This document shows, in pieces, positions 23,178 through 32,842 of a DNA stretch of 64,000 nucleotides. Source of the DNA: Rana temporaria (lineage: Eukaryota; Chordata; Amphibia; Anura; Ranidae); the NCBI RefSeq assembly GCF_905171775.1, contig NC_053491.1, positions 302,688,373 through 302,752,372 on the forward strand. Direction: 5' to 3'. Positions within the stretch are counted from its first letter, which is position 1. Each line of letters begins with the position of its first letter. The notes beneath the pieces are model-generated. The model had not been told where the DNA came from. It did no database searches and saw only the letters and a program-made list of their open reading frames with translations. The position numbers and the translations under genes were made by a program.

Positions 23178-23216
23178 CCAGAAGAAGTGATATGTTTATC
23201 ACGAAACATGTCCATG
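23178..23216 (+). ncRNA. Hammerhead-ribozyme-like motif
   Basis: Plus strand: CAGAAGA (one mismatch to CUGANGA), a perfect stem II hairpin GUGAUA/UAUCAC around UGUU, then GAAACAUGUC, which gives the GAAA core box, a minimal stem III and a GUC cleavage triplet. Stem I is weak. The order matches the motifs at 10388 and 12002 though the surrounding sequence differs. Probably a decayed type I hammerhead of a non-autonomous retroelement. Confidence 0.4.
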
Positions 23217-24030
23217 TTTAAATGATGCTAGGAGCATTGGATGACCCCCAGCCTCGTCACTGAACCCCCACCGTCAAGTGCTGTGTGACATTATATCTCT
23301 GGACTAAGCTGCACTGCCCCCTGTGGTATCATGTATCCACTACACCTATCTGCAAGCTCCACACGAGCCACCATCCTCAGCATTGGTGAACTTTCAACCC
23401 CTAGAAGAAAGAGCATGTTATGGTGCGCTGCATGCACCGATGCAATCCCTTGACTGGAGACAATGACACAGCAAGTCTGACCCATAGACTGGGACAAACT
23501 GAATAAAACGGTCACAACAGATCTTCCGAAACTCCTCACCAATCTGGATGTTTTTTGAGCTTGAGCCTTCAGTCTCAACTACCTGGACCATAGAAAGGCT
23601 AAGCAAATCCCTCTAGGTAAGGTGACCAGTTTTTTAAAATGAAATCCGGGGACATATTTTTTCTTTACTAGTAATGGCAACAATCATCACTTTCTGCCTG
23701 TCGCCGCCCGCCTCTGCCTGTCGGGTCCCGGCTACTACTGGATGGGGAGCGGATCCCTCCGCCAGGGAAGGCAATGAGAAAGGCAGGTGGCTGGCCAGGA
23801 TTTGAGCCAAGGCAGAAGAACATGCAAGCGGTGCTAAATGGGCATGCGCCCGAAACTGAATAAATATTCCCTCCGCTCCGACCAGCACATGATCATCAGA
23901 AAGTGGCACAGATAATATGAAAACTACAACCCCCCGTTTTTCAAGCGTTATTCGAGCGTTATTCAACCATTATTCAAGCTAAGCCTCATCTGCAATCCCA
24001 ATGTGCTGGTAAAGCACCGCTAAGACCCTA

Positions 24031-24598
24031 ATGCCGCTAACACACGATCATTTTTCGGCATGAAAAAAACAAAGTTTTTTAAAAATTTCATGTAAAATGA
24101 TCGTGTGTGGGCTTCACATAATTTTTCGGGTTCTGAAAAACAACACATTTTTTTTTTCGAACATGCTGCATTTTTTAACAACATTTTAAACAATGTCGTT
24201 TTTCGGGTTGTAAAAAATGATCGTGTGTGGGCCAAAACGACGTTAAAAACCCGCGCATGCTCAGAAGCAAGTTATGAGACAGGAACGCTCGTTCTGGTAA
24301 AACTACCATTCATAATGGAGTAAGCACATTCATCACGCTGTAACAGACAGAAAGGCGCAAATCGTCTTTTACTAACAGGAAATCAGCTAAAGCAGCCCCA
24401 AGGATGGCGTCATCCGCATGGAACTTCCCCTTTATAATGCCGTCGTACGTGTTGTACGTCACCACGCTTTGCTAGAGCATTTTTTAAAAACGATAGTGTG
24501 TGGGCAACGTCGTTTTAATGATGAAGTTGTAAAAAACAACGTTTTTTCTACATGCCGAAAAACAATTTTTTTTTAATGCCGAAAAATGATCGCGGCAT
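24031..24598. mobile_element. MITE with inverted termini
   Basis: ATGCCGCTAACACACGATCA opens the unit, and the end reads TGCCGAAAAATGATCGCGGC, its near complement over the TTTTTCGGCAT core. Internal copies of ATGATCGTGTGTGGGC occur at 24096 and 24216. About 570 bp, no coding capacity. It sits inside a different GCGTTTT-rich repeat (about 23930-24853). Confidence 0.7.
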
Positions 24599-25370
24599 AA
24601 CGTTTTAGGGCGTTTTTGCAGTGCCTCAGTGTGAAAAGGGCAAGGCCTTTTTACAGCGCTTTCAATTCATTTCAATGGAGAGGGGTGTTTTTGGAGCGTT
24701 TTTTTCAGCACCCAAAAGCTGCTCCAAAGATGCTGCTTGCAGGATGTGAAATGGTCAATTGAGATGCATGGAGAGCGTTTTATGAGCGTTTTAATAGCGC
24801 TATTTTTAACGCTAAAACGCTGTAAAAACACCCCAGTGTGAAAGGGGGCCTAAGATTGCAATAGGGCAACTTGTCCTCCATGATTTGCTTATAGTTGGTA
24901 ACCAGGATGGCTGATTGAAGACACTAGGTGTATGTGTCAATTCACACAGGATACTGTTGTTCACACTGTCAGAACTATCAGTCTATATCAATGCCAAGCT
25001 AACCTTCAACATTAAGTGTAATCTATAGACCTGGTTCACTGCCATTATTTTTATGCTTTGCTTGTTGGACTGACATATCTACAACCTGTGATAATCAATC
25101 GTCACCATCACTATTGGCTTAGTCTCAGTTTCAACCATACAGTCATTATATATGACTTTTGAACACAAACTCTCACTGTTCTTTCTGTGCACCCCACTTG
25201 GGGACTGCAGTCCATAAAGTCACCCCCATAGACTCTAATGTTGTCCGGATCATTGGGGAAATACTTTATTCAGGTTTCTGAGGAGGTTTTTTTTTCCAGT
25301 TCTCTTTTTTAATATACAACGTTGAGGTTTTCAAGTGCATTTTTCTAGTGTATATTTATTGTTTTTCTAT

Positions 25371-26199
25371 AAATACAATAGAAAATATCGCACTATGGGA
25401 TATGAAGTGCTATAAATGAATCAAAATAGATAAATAAATGAATAAAACAGTGTTAAACTGATAACTAAAGCTGCAACCTTTAACCACATGTGATAGACAT
25501 ATGAAAACAAACAGAAATACCACGATAAGATTGCGCTAATAATATCACAAAATAAATTGTGTAAAAAACAAAACCAACAAATAAGTGTATATGGTTATCC
25601 ACTGAATAAACAAGAACATTTTAAATAAATTTCAAATAAATTCAAAATAATCTTTAGTGTAACCCATGTGCTAGCATATCAAAAAGAATGTATGCCATAT
25701 AAATTAAATTAAGGAATTAAATTCAGTCCAAACTCAGACATAAAGTGAAGAATCAGGGGGATTAACCCCACACACTAGATGACTCCTGAATCGATTGTCC
25801 AAAAATAGAAATATCAATTTCACAGATGTAGGTTGAGAAAAATGGAGATGAAGAGATTCCACCACCGATCGGAGTGAAGTTTGAGCAGAGTGTAGGAAAT
25901 CCACCAAGGAAGGGGTAGGTAATAAACTCTTACCAGATAGCCAATCAAGTACAGCATAACGATCCACTCAATCCCAGAGAGAGGGGGGGGGAACTGCAAC
26001 GCTCCACTGTGGTCAGCTGGTCCTCGCCTGGTTGTAGAGATCCCAATCCTCCTTCAGGGACAAACTCGGCTCACCTCGAGGTTCCAAACGCCAATTTTCT
26101 TGTTTATTCAGTGGATAACCATATACACTTATTTGTTGGTTTTGTTTTTTACACAATTTATTTTGTGATATTATTAGCGCAATCTTATCTTGGTATTTC
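25371..26199 (-). mobile_element. Palindromic insertion 3, 14-bp target duplication
   Basis: TATTGTTTTTCTAT flanks the segment at 25357-25370 and 26200-26213. Arms at 25514-25616 and 26097-26199 are reverse complements. The right arm is flush with the right junction and a unique tail of about 140 bases lies at the left. On the minus strand this gives the same layout as the insertions at 2776, 6367 and 8448: arm at the 5' junction, tail with a GCG box at the 3' junction (TAGTGCGATA, about 25386-25395). No ORF. Confidence 0.8.
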
Positions 26200-27057
26200 T
26201 ATTGTTTTTCTATGCTTCGGAGGAACATTTCTCCTTGGGTGAATACTGTTTATCACCGCAGGGGGAAGTTTTGATACTATATGTGTTCACCAATAAAGTC
26301 TACATTAATTGTTGATGGTTCTCTGTGGTTGATTCACCTTCAGATTTTCATCTTTGTGCCCCACATCCCCCATCCTATACATATGTATGGCTGCCAATGG
26401 AACTGGTTCTCTTGTATCTAATGATGATGTGACTGCTGACAAAAGCAGCAAGATGAATTCTGAAGTGTTTCTGGCAATATTATCTTTTCATATTCAGCCA
26501 AATGCTTTAGAACTCATTGGACGGCGCTTCACAGTGCAGATGGACAATGACCCCAATCATACTGCGAAAGCAACAAAATAATTTTTAAAGGGAAAGATGT
26601 GGAATGTTATGCAATGGCCAAGTCAATCACCTGACCTGAATCCGATTTGAGCGTGTATTTAATTCGCTGAAGACAAAACTGAAGGGAAAATGCCCCAAGA
26701 ACAAGCAGGAACTGAAGACAGTTGCAGTAGAGGCCTGGCAGAGCATCACCAAGGATGAAACCCAGCATCTGGTGATGTCTATACGTTCCAGACATCAGGC
26801 TGTAATTGACTGCAAAGGATTTGCAACCAAGTACTAAAAAGTGAAAGTTTGATTTATGATTGTTAATCTGTCCCATTACTTTTGGTCCCTTAAAAAGTGG
26901 GAGGCACATATACAAACTGTTGTAATTCCTACACCGTTCACCTGATTTGGATGTAAATACCCTCAAATTAAAGCTGAAAATCTGCAGTTAAAGCACATCT
27001 TGTTCATTTCCTTTTAAATTCATTGTGTCGATGTCCCAATATTTATGGACCTGACCG

Positions 27058-27130
27058 CATATATCTGTCTGTTTATCTATCTCTATCTATCTATATATAT
27101 GCATGTCTGTTTATCTACATGTCTGTCTAT

Positions 27131-27205
<75 letters not shown>

Positions 27206-27241
27206 CATATCTGTCTATTTATCTATCTATCTGCATTTCTG

Positions 27242-27288
<47 letters not shown>
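27058..27288. repeat. (TATC)n microsatellite, right part
   Basis: TATC units with TGTC variants run from just after the Tc1 terminus to 27288. Together with 16847-16980 this is the split target tract. ORFs rich in I/Y/L/S here are repeat artefacts. Confidence 0.95.
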
Positions 27289-27289
<1 letters not shown>

Positions 27290-27331
27290 GGCAAGAATCT
27301 CTTGCCGCCCGAGTGTACAGACTCTCCTTTC

Positions 27332-27906
27332 ATCTGTGGGTGTTGTCACAGACGGGACATACATTTCTGCCTTGTTTAGGCAATACACCAATTGTTATTA
27401 GGCGTCGGCTGCAAAAGTAGCCAGAAAAGGTCTAAGGGCGTTGGAAAACTTCAGCTGTTCAGAATGAGGCAATTAAGGCCTCTATAAGTAATCCAGAGGA
27501 TTACCGCTGATTTGCTGCATCCTGAGGCTTTCTGAGTGAAGGAGAGCAGTAGCTGAAAGTCTTTTGAGGAGGTGAGGAGGTGATTGATTTTTCTGTGTGA
27601 TAAAAATCAAAAAGAGACTATTGTTTTTCTGCTGTATGACCAGCAGTGTCTGCCCAGCACTAGGCTGTGCCAGACTCCCTAGATAGGTTCCTGTGTGGTG
27701 AAGGTAGACGCCCCAAGTGGCCAGGGTTTATTTTATGTTTGATTTTGTTTATGCTGTTTGGATGCTTGCACTTGTTTCCAGCAAGATGGAAGAATAAACC
27801 AAAATCTTTGTTTTCAACCTTCTTCGACTGCCTGTCTGTATAAATTCAGTGTGTAGTGAACCCATCCAGGGGGTCACACACCCCGCTACCGAGCTAACCC
27901 CTTACA
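27332..27906 (+). repeat. 5' LTR of Gmr1-like copy 1 (first bases missing)
   Basis: Matches the 3' LTR from ATCTGTGGGTGTTGTCACAG to CTAACCCCTTACA, with few differences such as a short indel near 27530. It contains the would-be promoter; an AATAAA at 27793 may serve polyadenylation. Confidence 0.9.
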
Positions 27907-27943
27907 CATGGTGGAGAATGCGGGCAGTTAAAGTAAACCCAAA

Positions 27944-28963
27944 ATGGAGGAGATACTGAAAAAGCTGGCTATAGCAAATGCAATTCAACAGCAGACGAAT
28001 GTAGGTTTGCAGCAGAGCATTGCAGCTCAACAACAGGCTCACGCAGTTCAACAACAGGCTCACCAAGAAAGCATTGCAGGCTTGGAACAGGGACACCAGC
28101 AGCAAATGGAGGCCATCGTGAAACAGCTTCAGAGACAGCAGACCGAGGCTGGGAGTCAGGCCAGTAACATACCGACTTTTCGGGTAAGACACTTATTGCC
28201 AAAGATGACTGCAGATGAGGACCCTGAGATGTTTCTGACCACGTTTGAGAGAGCAGCGGAAAGAGAGAGTTGGCCTAAAGAACAGTGGGCTGGACTAGTG
28301 GCCCCCCTATTATCTGGAGAAGCCCAAAAGGCATATTTTGATTTGGAGCTTGCAGACGCAAAAAACTATGATCGATTAAAAGAGGAAATATTGGCACGTT
28401 TCAGTGTAACCCTGGATGTCCATGCTCAGCGGGTCCACAATTGGAGTTATCAGCAGAGGAAGCCATCTCGGTCGCAGATGTATGACCTCATCCATTTGGC
28501 TAGGAAATGGCTGCAGCCAGAAACTCTGTCTGGACCAAAAATTTTGGAGCGAGTAGTCATGGACAAATTTCTTAGGTCTCTTCCTAACACCCTGCAGAAA
28601 TGGGTGAACCATGGTGGTCCAGAAACCGCAGGCAAACTTGTAGACCTGGTCGAAAGGTACCTAACAACAGAGAATTTGTCCTCTTCCACCAGAGACGCAC
28701 AGACTTTCCACCCTAAGACCAGACCCTCCCAACCTATAGGTAAGACTGCATCAAGGGATGGGGGTGGAGAGAGGGACCAAGGAGCAACTAGAGGAATTAT
28801 CGGGACTACTGCCAATGTTTGGCGAGAGCGGCCTGGAAGACCCATCCCACAGGAGAGGACCAGAAGGTTGATTTGTTACCATTGCCGGGAAAAGGGACAT
28901 GTAGCAGCGGTTTGCCCAGCGGGTGATGAACCCATGCAGTGTGACTTTCTGACCGAAAGATGA
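27944..28963 (+). CDS. gag, intact 339-codon ORF with SCAN-like capsid region and zinc knuckle
   Basis: Gag forms the particle that packages element RNA. The N-terminus (residues 1-65) is Gln-rich and likely coiled-coil (repeated QQQAH units). Residues 80-240 form the capsid, with VRHLLPKMTADEDPEMFLTT and a C-terminal part (ILERVVMDKFLRSLPNTLQ, then WVNHGGPETAGKLVDLVERY). That part resembles the SCAN domain, which is known to derive from Gmr1-type gag. A CCHC-class knuckle, CYHCREKGHVAAVC, lies near residues 314-327. The start is the first ATG after the primer site. The ORF is uninterrupted, unusual in this window. Confidence 0.88.
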   Translation: MEEILKKLAIANAIQQQTNVGLQQSIAAQQQAHAVQQQAHQESIAGLEQGHQQQMEAIVKQLQRQQTEAGSQASNIPTFRVRHLLPKMTADEDPEMFLTTFERAAERESWPKEQWAGLVAPLLSGEAQKAYFDLELADAKNYDRLKEEILARFSVTLDVHAQRVHNWSYQQRKPSRSQMYDLIHLARKWLQPETLSGPKILERVVMDKFLRSLPNTLQKWVNHGGPETAGKLVDLVERYLTTENLSSSTRDAQTFHPKTRPSQPIGKTASRDGGGERDQGATRGIIGTTANVWRERPGRPIPQERTRRLICYHCREKGHVAAVCPAGDEPMQCDFLTER

Positions 28964-29023
28964 CAGTCCCTTTTTGCAACCACATGAACTGCAGTAAAGG
29001 AAAATGAGAAACCTTTATATAGA

Positions 29024-30325
29024 ATGTACTTAGATGATAAAAATGTTGTGGTATTGTTGGATTCAGGTAGCCTGGTCACCTTAGTGAAAAGTGATCTAGT
29101 GGTGGGAAAAACCTTACATCCTAGGAAAATGGCTGTAGTTTGTGTACATGGGGACACTCGAGAATATCCAGTGACTACGGTTTCCTTTGAAACCTCCCTC
29201 GGTAACTTGTGTCACCAGGTGGGTTTAGTTCCCAAACTGTCACATGACACCATTGTGGGAAGGGATTTCCCAAAATTCTGGGAACTCTGGGACTGCCCAG
29301 ATTCCCCAGTAGGTGGTTCTTCTGAGTCTGAACCATCTACTCCAGAAACCTATAACTGTGAGGATTTTCCTGAGTTTCCATTCTCAGTATTAGCAGGGGA
29401 AACACCAGTCCCTAGGGAGGAGCCTGCTACCTCAGAAGAGGAACAGCGGCCGATAGGGTTTGATGACCTCGAGGTGCAAAGAGAAAATGTTGTCACTGAG
29501 CAATTGAGGGACCCCACATTGCTAAGAGCCCGGGAGAATGTAGTGAAGATAGATGGGGAGTTAGTTAACCCTGACGAGAGGGTTGCCCTCCTTTACTTCA
29601 TTATTGAAAGGGACCTGTTATATCGAGTGTCACAGAGGATAGAGGACACCATTGAGCAACTGGTAGTGCCTAAACCATACCGCAAGATGGTTTTGGAACT
29701 GGCACATGGGCACATTCTAGGGGGACATTTGGGAGCAGAAAAAACCCGGGAGAGGTTTTATTGGCCTGGGATCACTAAAGAAGTGGAATTGTACTGCTCT
29801 TCCTGTCCAGTGTGTCAGATTACTGCACCCATGCCACATTTCCGCAGTCCGTTGGTACCCCTGCCCATTATCGAGGTCCCTTTTGAGAGGATCGCCATGG
29901 ACTTGGTTGGCCCCTTACTGAAGTCCACTAGAGGGCACCAGCACATTTTGGTAATAATGGACTATGCCACCCGGTACCCAGAAACGATTCCTCTCCGAAA
30001 CACCTCTGCTAAATCCATTGCCAAAGAGTTGTTTCAGGTTTTCAGCCGTGTGGGTCTTCCTAAGGAAGTCCTAACTGACCAGGGCACCCCGTTTATGTCT
30101 AGGGTGACCAAAGAACTTTGTAAACTCCTGAAAGTGATCCAATTATGTACATCAGTATATCACTCTCAAACAGACTGGTTAGTGGAAATGTTTAGTAAAA
30201 CCTTAAAAAAAATGTTGAGGAAGGTGGTGGATAAAGACGGAAAGAATTGGGATTATCTGCTCCCTTATCTGATGTTTGCAATAAGAGAGGTTCCGCAATC
30301 GTCCACAGGGTTCTCTCCGTTTTGA
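29024..30325 (+). CDS. Protease-integrase region of pol, ends at a one-base frameshift
   Basis: The aspartic protease motif LLDSGSLVTLV lies at residues 11-21, with VGRDFPKFW near residue 77. The integrase follows directly: zinc-binding HGHILGGH ... CSSCPVCQ (near 29705-29818), first Asp in AMDLVGP, second in LTDQGTPF, Glu in LVEMFSKTLK. So integrase precedes RT here. The frame stops after GFSPF at 30325; one extra T in a T-run shifts the rest of the integrase into the next frame. The true start may be upstream, by readthrough or frameshift from gag. Confidence 0.88.
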   Translation: MYLDDKNVVVLLDSGSLVTLVKSDLVVGKTLHPRKMAVVCVHGDTREYPVTTVSFETSLGNLCHQVGLVPKLSHDTIVGRDFPKFWELWDCPDSPVGGSSESEPSTPETYNCEDFPEFPFSVLAGETPVPREEPATSEEEQRPIGFDDLEVQRENVVTEQLRDPTLLRARENVVKIDGELVNPDERVALLYFIIERDLLYRVSQRIEDTIEQLVVPKPYRKMVLELAHGHILGGHLGAEKTRERFYWPGITKEVELYCSSCPVCQITAPMPHFRSPLVPLPIIEVPFERIAMDLVGPLLKSTRGHQHILVIMDYATRYPETIPLRNTSAKSIAKELFQVFSRVGLPKEVLTDQGTPFMSRVTKELCKLLKVIQLCTSVYHSQTDWLVEMFSKTLKKMLRKVVDKDGKNWDYLLPYLMFAIREVPQSSTGFSPF

Positions 30326-30929
30326 GCTACTGTATGGGAGGCACCCCCGGGGCCTACTGGACATTGCCAGGGAAACATGGGAGAGTGAGAGTTCCCCTCA
30401 TCGAAGTGTGATTGAACATGTGGCCCAAATGCAAGATAGAATTGCCCAAGTGATGCCGATTGTGAAGGAACATTTAGCCCAAGCCCAATTGGCTCAACAA
30501 AGGATTTACAATCGTGGGGCCCAGGTCCGTTCCTTTGCATCTGGTGATAGGGTGTTGGTGCTGGTCCCCACGGTCGAAAGCAAATTCCTAGCCAAATGGC
30601 AGGGTCCATATGAAGTGTTGGAAAAAATGGGAGTGGTGAATTATAAAATTAGCCAACCGGGAAGACGAAAACCTGAGCAGCTCTATCACGTGAACTTGCT
30701 GAAACCATGGAAGGATAGAGAGTCCTTGGTCGCTAAGACTACCCGATTTTCTGCTCCATTTAACCTGGCTGTCCCTGAAGTTGGGATAGCGGAAACTCTA
30801 TCCAAAACTCAGAAACAGGAGGTTAAAGAATTTGTGCTCAGTAATAAGGAGAAGTTTTCAGACCTGCCAGGTTGGGTCTCCGGAGTTGAACATGACATTA
30901 TCACCACACCAGGGGATAAGGCCTTATAG
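30326..30929 (+). pseudogene. Integrase C-terminus (GPY/F-type) and linker
   Basis: After the frameshift the frame continues LLYGRHPRGLLDIARE and runs through AQQRIYNRGAQVRSF to the C-terminal DNA-binding region (SKFLAKWQGPYEVLEKMG, YHVNLLKPWKDRE). This is the GPY/F-type module that follows the gypsy integrase core. The end (VEHDIITTPGDKAL) leads into the RT but stops at 30929; a small deletion near 30910 changes the frame. Confidence 0.8.
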
Positions 30930-32131
30930 AATTCCAGAAGCCCGGCGAGAGGCAATTCACCAGGAAGTAAAAAAAATGCTTGAGCTGGGGGTGATAGAAG
31001 AGTCAAATAGTGATTGGTCCAGTCCCAAACCAGATGGAAGTTGGCGGTTTTGTAATGACTTTTGCCGCCTGAATAAAATCACTAAGTTTGACACCTATCC
31101 TATGCCCCGCATAGATCAACTGATTGATCGTCTAGGCACTGCCTGGTACATGACAACGTTAGACCTGACCAAGGGTTATTGGCAAATTCCTCTCTCGGGG
31201 TCGGCCAGCGAAAAAACAGCATTTGTAACTCCAGGCGGATCTTTCCAATATCGGAGGATTCCTTTTGGGTTACAGAATGCTCCCGCCACATTTCAACGCA
31301 CCATGGATGAGACCCTTCGGCCTCATCGAGCTTATGCTGCTGCATACCTCGGTGACGTTGTCATCCACAGTGAGGATTGGGAATCACACTTTCCAAAAGT
31401 TCAGGCTACTTCGCCTCTTCTAGCCCAAGGGTACATTTTCTTGTATTGGCTGTAAACCCGGCTTTCCAGATGGAATCCATCTGGAAAGCCGGGTTTACAG
31501 CCAATCCAAAAAAATGTACCCTTGGGCTAGAAGAGGCGAAGTATCTGGGGTATACCATTGGAAGCCCCAAATAAACAAAGTTGATTCTATTAAGGATTGG
31601 CCACGTCCCACCAACAAGAAACAGGTCCGTGCATTTTTGGGGATCGCGGGCTATTATCGCCGCTTTATCCCCCATTTTGCCTCACAGGCTGCTCCCCTGA
31701 CCAATTTGACCAAAGGGAAGGAGTCTGTCATGACCAAATGGACTCCCGAAGCAGAAACAGCTTTTCAGGCTTTAAAACAGGCCTTATGTAGTCAGCCAGT
31801 TTTAAATTCGCCTGATTTTTCACAGGACTTTGTGGTTCAGACAGATGCGTCAAATGTGGGCTTAGGAGCTGTACTGTCTCAGATTATCAAGGGTGAGGAA
31901 CACCCTGTTATGTACCTCAGCCGAAAGTTGAAGGCCCATGAGGAGAATTATGCCACCATTGAGAAAGAATGTTTGGCGGTGAAATGGGCTTTGGATCCTC
32001 TCTGGTACTACCTCGTGGGTAGACAGTTTGAACTGGTGACGGATCATGCCCCATTGAAGTGGATGGCACAGAACAAAGAGACCAATAGGAGAATAAATAG
32101 GTGGTTCCTGGCTGGCCCTCCAGGAATTTAG
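30905..32131 (+). pseudogene. Reverse transcriptase / RNase H of Gmr1-like copy 1
   Basis: RT begins with RPYRIPEARREAIHQEV, then WRFCNDFCRLNKIT, LDLTKGYWQIPLS, IPFGLQNAPATFQ. The catalytic box reads YLGD instead of YLDD (near 31346-31357), so the first active-site Asp is lost. At 31407-31543 a 68-bp arm palindrome replaces normal sequence, after which RT resumes with LGYTIGSPK. RNase H follows (QTDASNVGLGAVLSQ near 31840, YATIEKECLAVKWAL, LVTDHAPLKW) and ends early at 32131; a shifted NADGLSRVHA occurs near 32170. Polymerase function is lost. Confidence 0.87.
31407..31543. repeat. Near-perfect 68-bp-arm palindrome inside the RT gene
   Basis: Bases 31407-31474 and 31476-31543 are reverse complements around a single A, with only a few mismatches or indels near 31437 and 31508. 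Both arms are RT-coding sequence in opposite orientation, so the left arm is an inverted copy of the adjacent gene segment. Confidence 0.92.
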
Positions 32132-32250
32132 TTTTGTGGCAATGCATCGCCCCGGTGCTAAAATGGGGAATGCAGATGGGTTGTCCCGAGTGCATGCCTG
32201 CCTGGCAACCTGTGTCCCAAGCCTAGGGTTGAAACCAGAGGGGGGGTATT

Positions 32251-32842
32251 TGACAGGAAGTCAGGTAAATCTGTGGGTGTTGTCACAGACGGGACATACA
32301 TTTCTGCCTTGTTTAGACAATACACCAATTGTTATTAGGCGTCGGCTGCAAAAGTAGCCAGAAAAGGTCTAAGGGCGTTGGAAAACTTCAGCTGTTCAGA
32401 ATGAGGCAATTAAGGCCTCTATAAGTAATCCAGAGGATTACCACTGATTTGCTGCATCCTGAGGCTTTGAGTGAAGGAGAGCAGTAGCTGAAAGTCTTCT
32501 GAGGAGGTGAGGAGGTGATTGATTTTTCTGTGTGATAAAAATCAAAAAGAGACTATTGTTTTTCTGCTGTATGACCAGCAGTGTCTGCTCAGCACTAGGC
32601 TGTGCCAGACTCTCTAGATATGTTCCTGTGTGGTGAAGGTAGATGCCCCAAGTGGCCAGAGTTTATTTAATGTTTGATTTTGTTTATGCTGTTTGGATGC
32701 TTGCACTTGTTTCCAGCTAGATGGAAGAAAAAAAACAAAATCTTTGTTTTCAACCGTCTTCGACTGCCTGTCTGTATAAATTCAGTGTGTAGTGAACCCA
32801 TCCAGGGGGTCACACACCCCGTTACCAAGCTAACCCCTTACA
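32251..32842 (+). repeat. 3' LTR of Gmr1-like copy 1
   Basis: Begins TGACAGGAAGTC after the polypurine tract and ends CCCCTTACA at 32842. Its length of 592 bp versus 575 for the 5' copy shows the 5' loss. Confidence 0.9.

Larger units (their letters stand above)
22829..26379 (+). mobile_element. Composite insertion in the Tc1 gene
   Basis: This interrupts the transposase between the motifs around the first Asp and AANGTGSLV. It holds a hammerhead-like motif at 23178-23216 and an unrelated DNA-transposon-like stretch from about 23618 (GGTGACCAGTTTTTTAAAAT). It also holds a GCGTTTT-rich repeat (about 23930-24853) carrying a MITE at 24031-24598, and the palindromic insertion at 25371-26199. The remaining sequence (22829-23610, 24854-25370, 26214-26379) has no credible ORF; AATAAA lies at 26292. 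I could not identify the target duplication of the outer unit. Confidence 0.6.
22312..26837 (+). pseudogene. Tc1-type transposase split by a composite insertion
   Basis: The N-terminal part (22312-22828) starts MRSKELSLSVKQAIIRLKKQ. After a frame change it continues with GRPRKTTVVDDRRILSLV, a paired-like helix region (TVVQIKNTLQEVGV), and the first Asp in ILWTDETKTNLY near 22710. The frame is lost at about 22829 and resumes near 26387 with AANGTGSLV, then QMDNDPNHTAKATK (second Asp, near 26540), and QSPDLNPI (near 26625), whose following Glu codon is a stop. Several more stops follow to about 26837. Removing the insertion gives an ordinary Tc1 protein of about 340 codons, now dead. Confidence 0.88.
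16981..27057 (+). mobile_element. Tc1/mariner element with long TIRs, expanded by nested insertions (Tc1 copy 2)
   Basis: Termini CAGTCAGGCCAATAAATATT at 16981 and its near complement ending CTGACCG at 27057 open TIRs of about 200 bp (16981-17177 and 26889-27057). The left TIR is interrupted at 17178 by a TTAA-flanked insertion. When that is removed the sequence CACTTTTTAAGGGACCAAAA is restored, matching the intact right TIR. The transposase is on the plus strand and is also split. The unexpanded element would be about 1.6 kb. Confidence 0.9.
27332..32842 (+). mobile_element. Gmr1-like Ty3/gypsy LTR retrotransposon (copy 1)
   Basis: Direct repeats at 27332-27906 and 32269-32842 are near-identical LTRs. 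The 3' LTR starts TGACAGG at 32251 after a purine tract (GAGGGGGGG, 32238-32246) and ends TTACA. The 5' LTR lacks its first ~18 bases, so its true start has been lost next to the microsatellite. A primer-binding-type TGGTGGAGAATGCGGGCAG follows at 27909. Internal order is gag, protease, integrase, RT, RNase H. That is the Gmr1 order: Ty1/copia-like arrangement with Ty3/gypsy-type proteins. Confidence 0.93.

Noticed and set aside
27023..27420. Membrane-protein-like ORFs rich in I/Y/L/S (also 16653-17021)
   Set aside because: They are translations of a TATC microsatellite in several frames; no start context or conserved domain.
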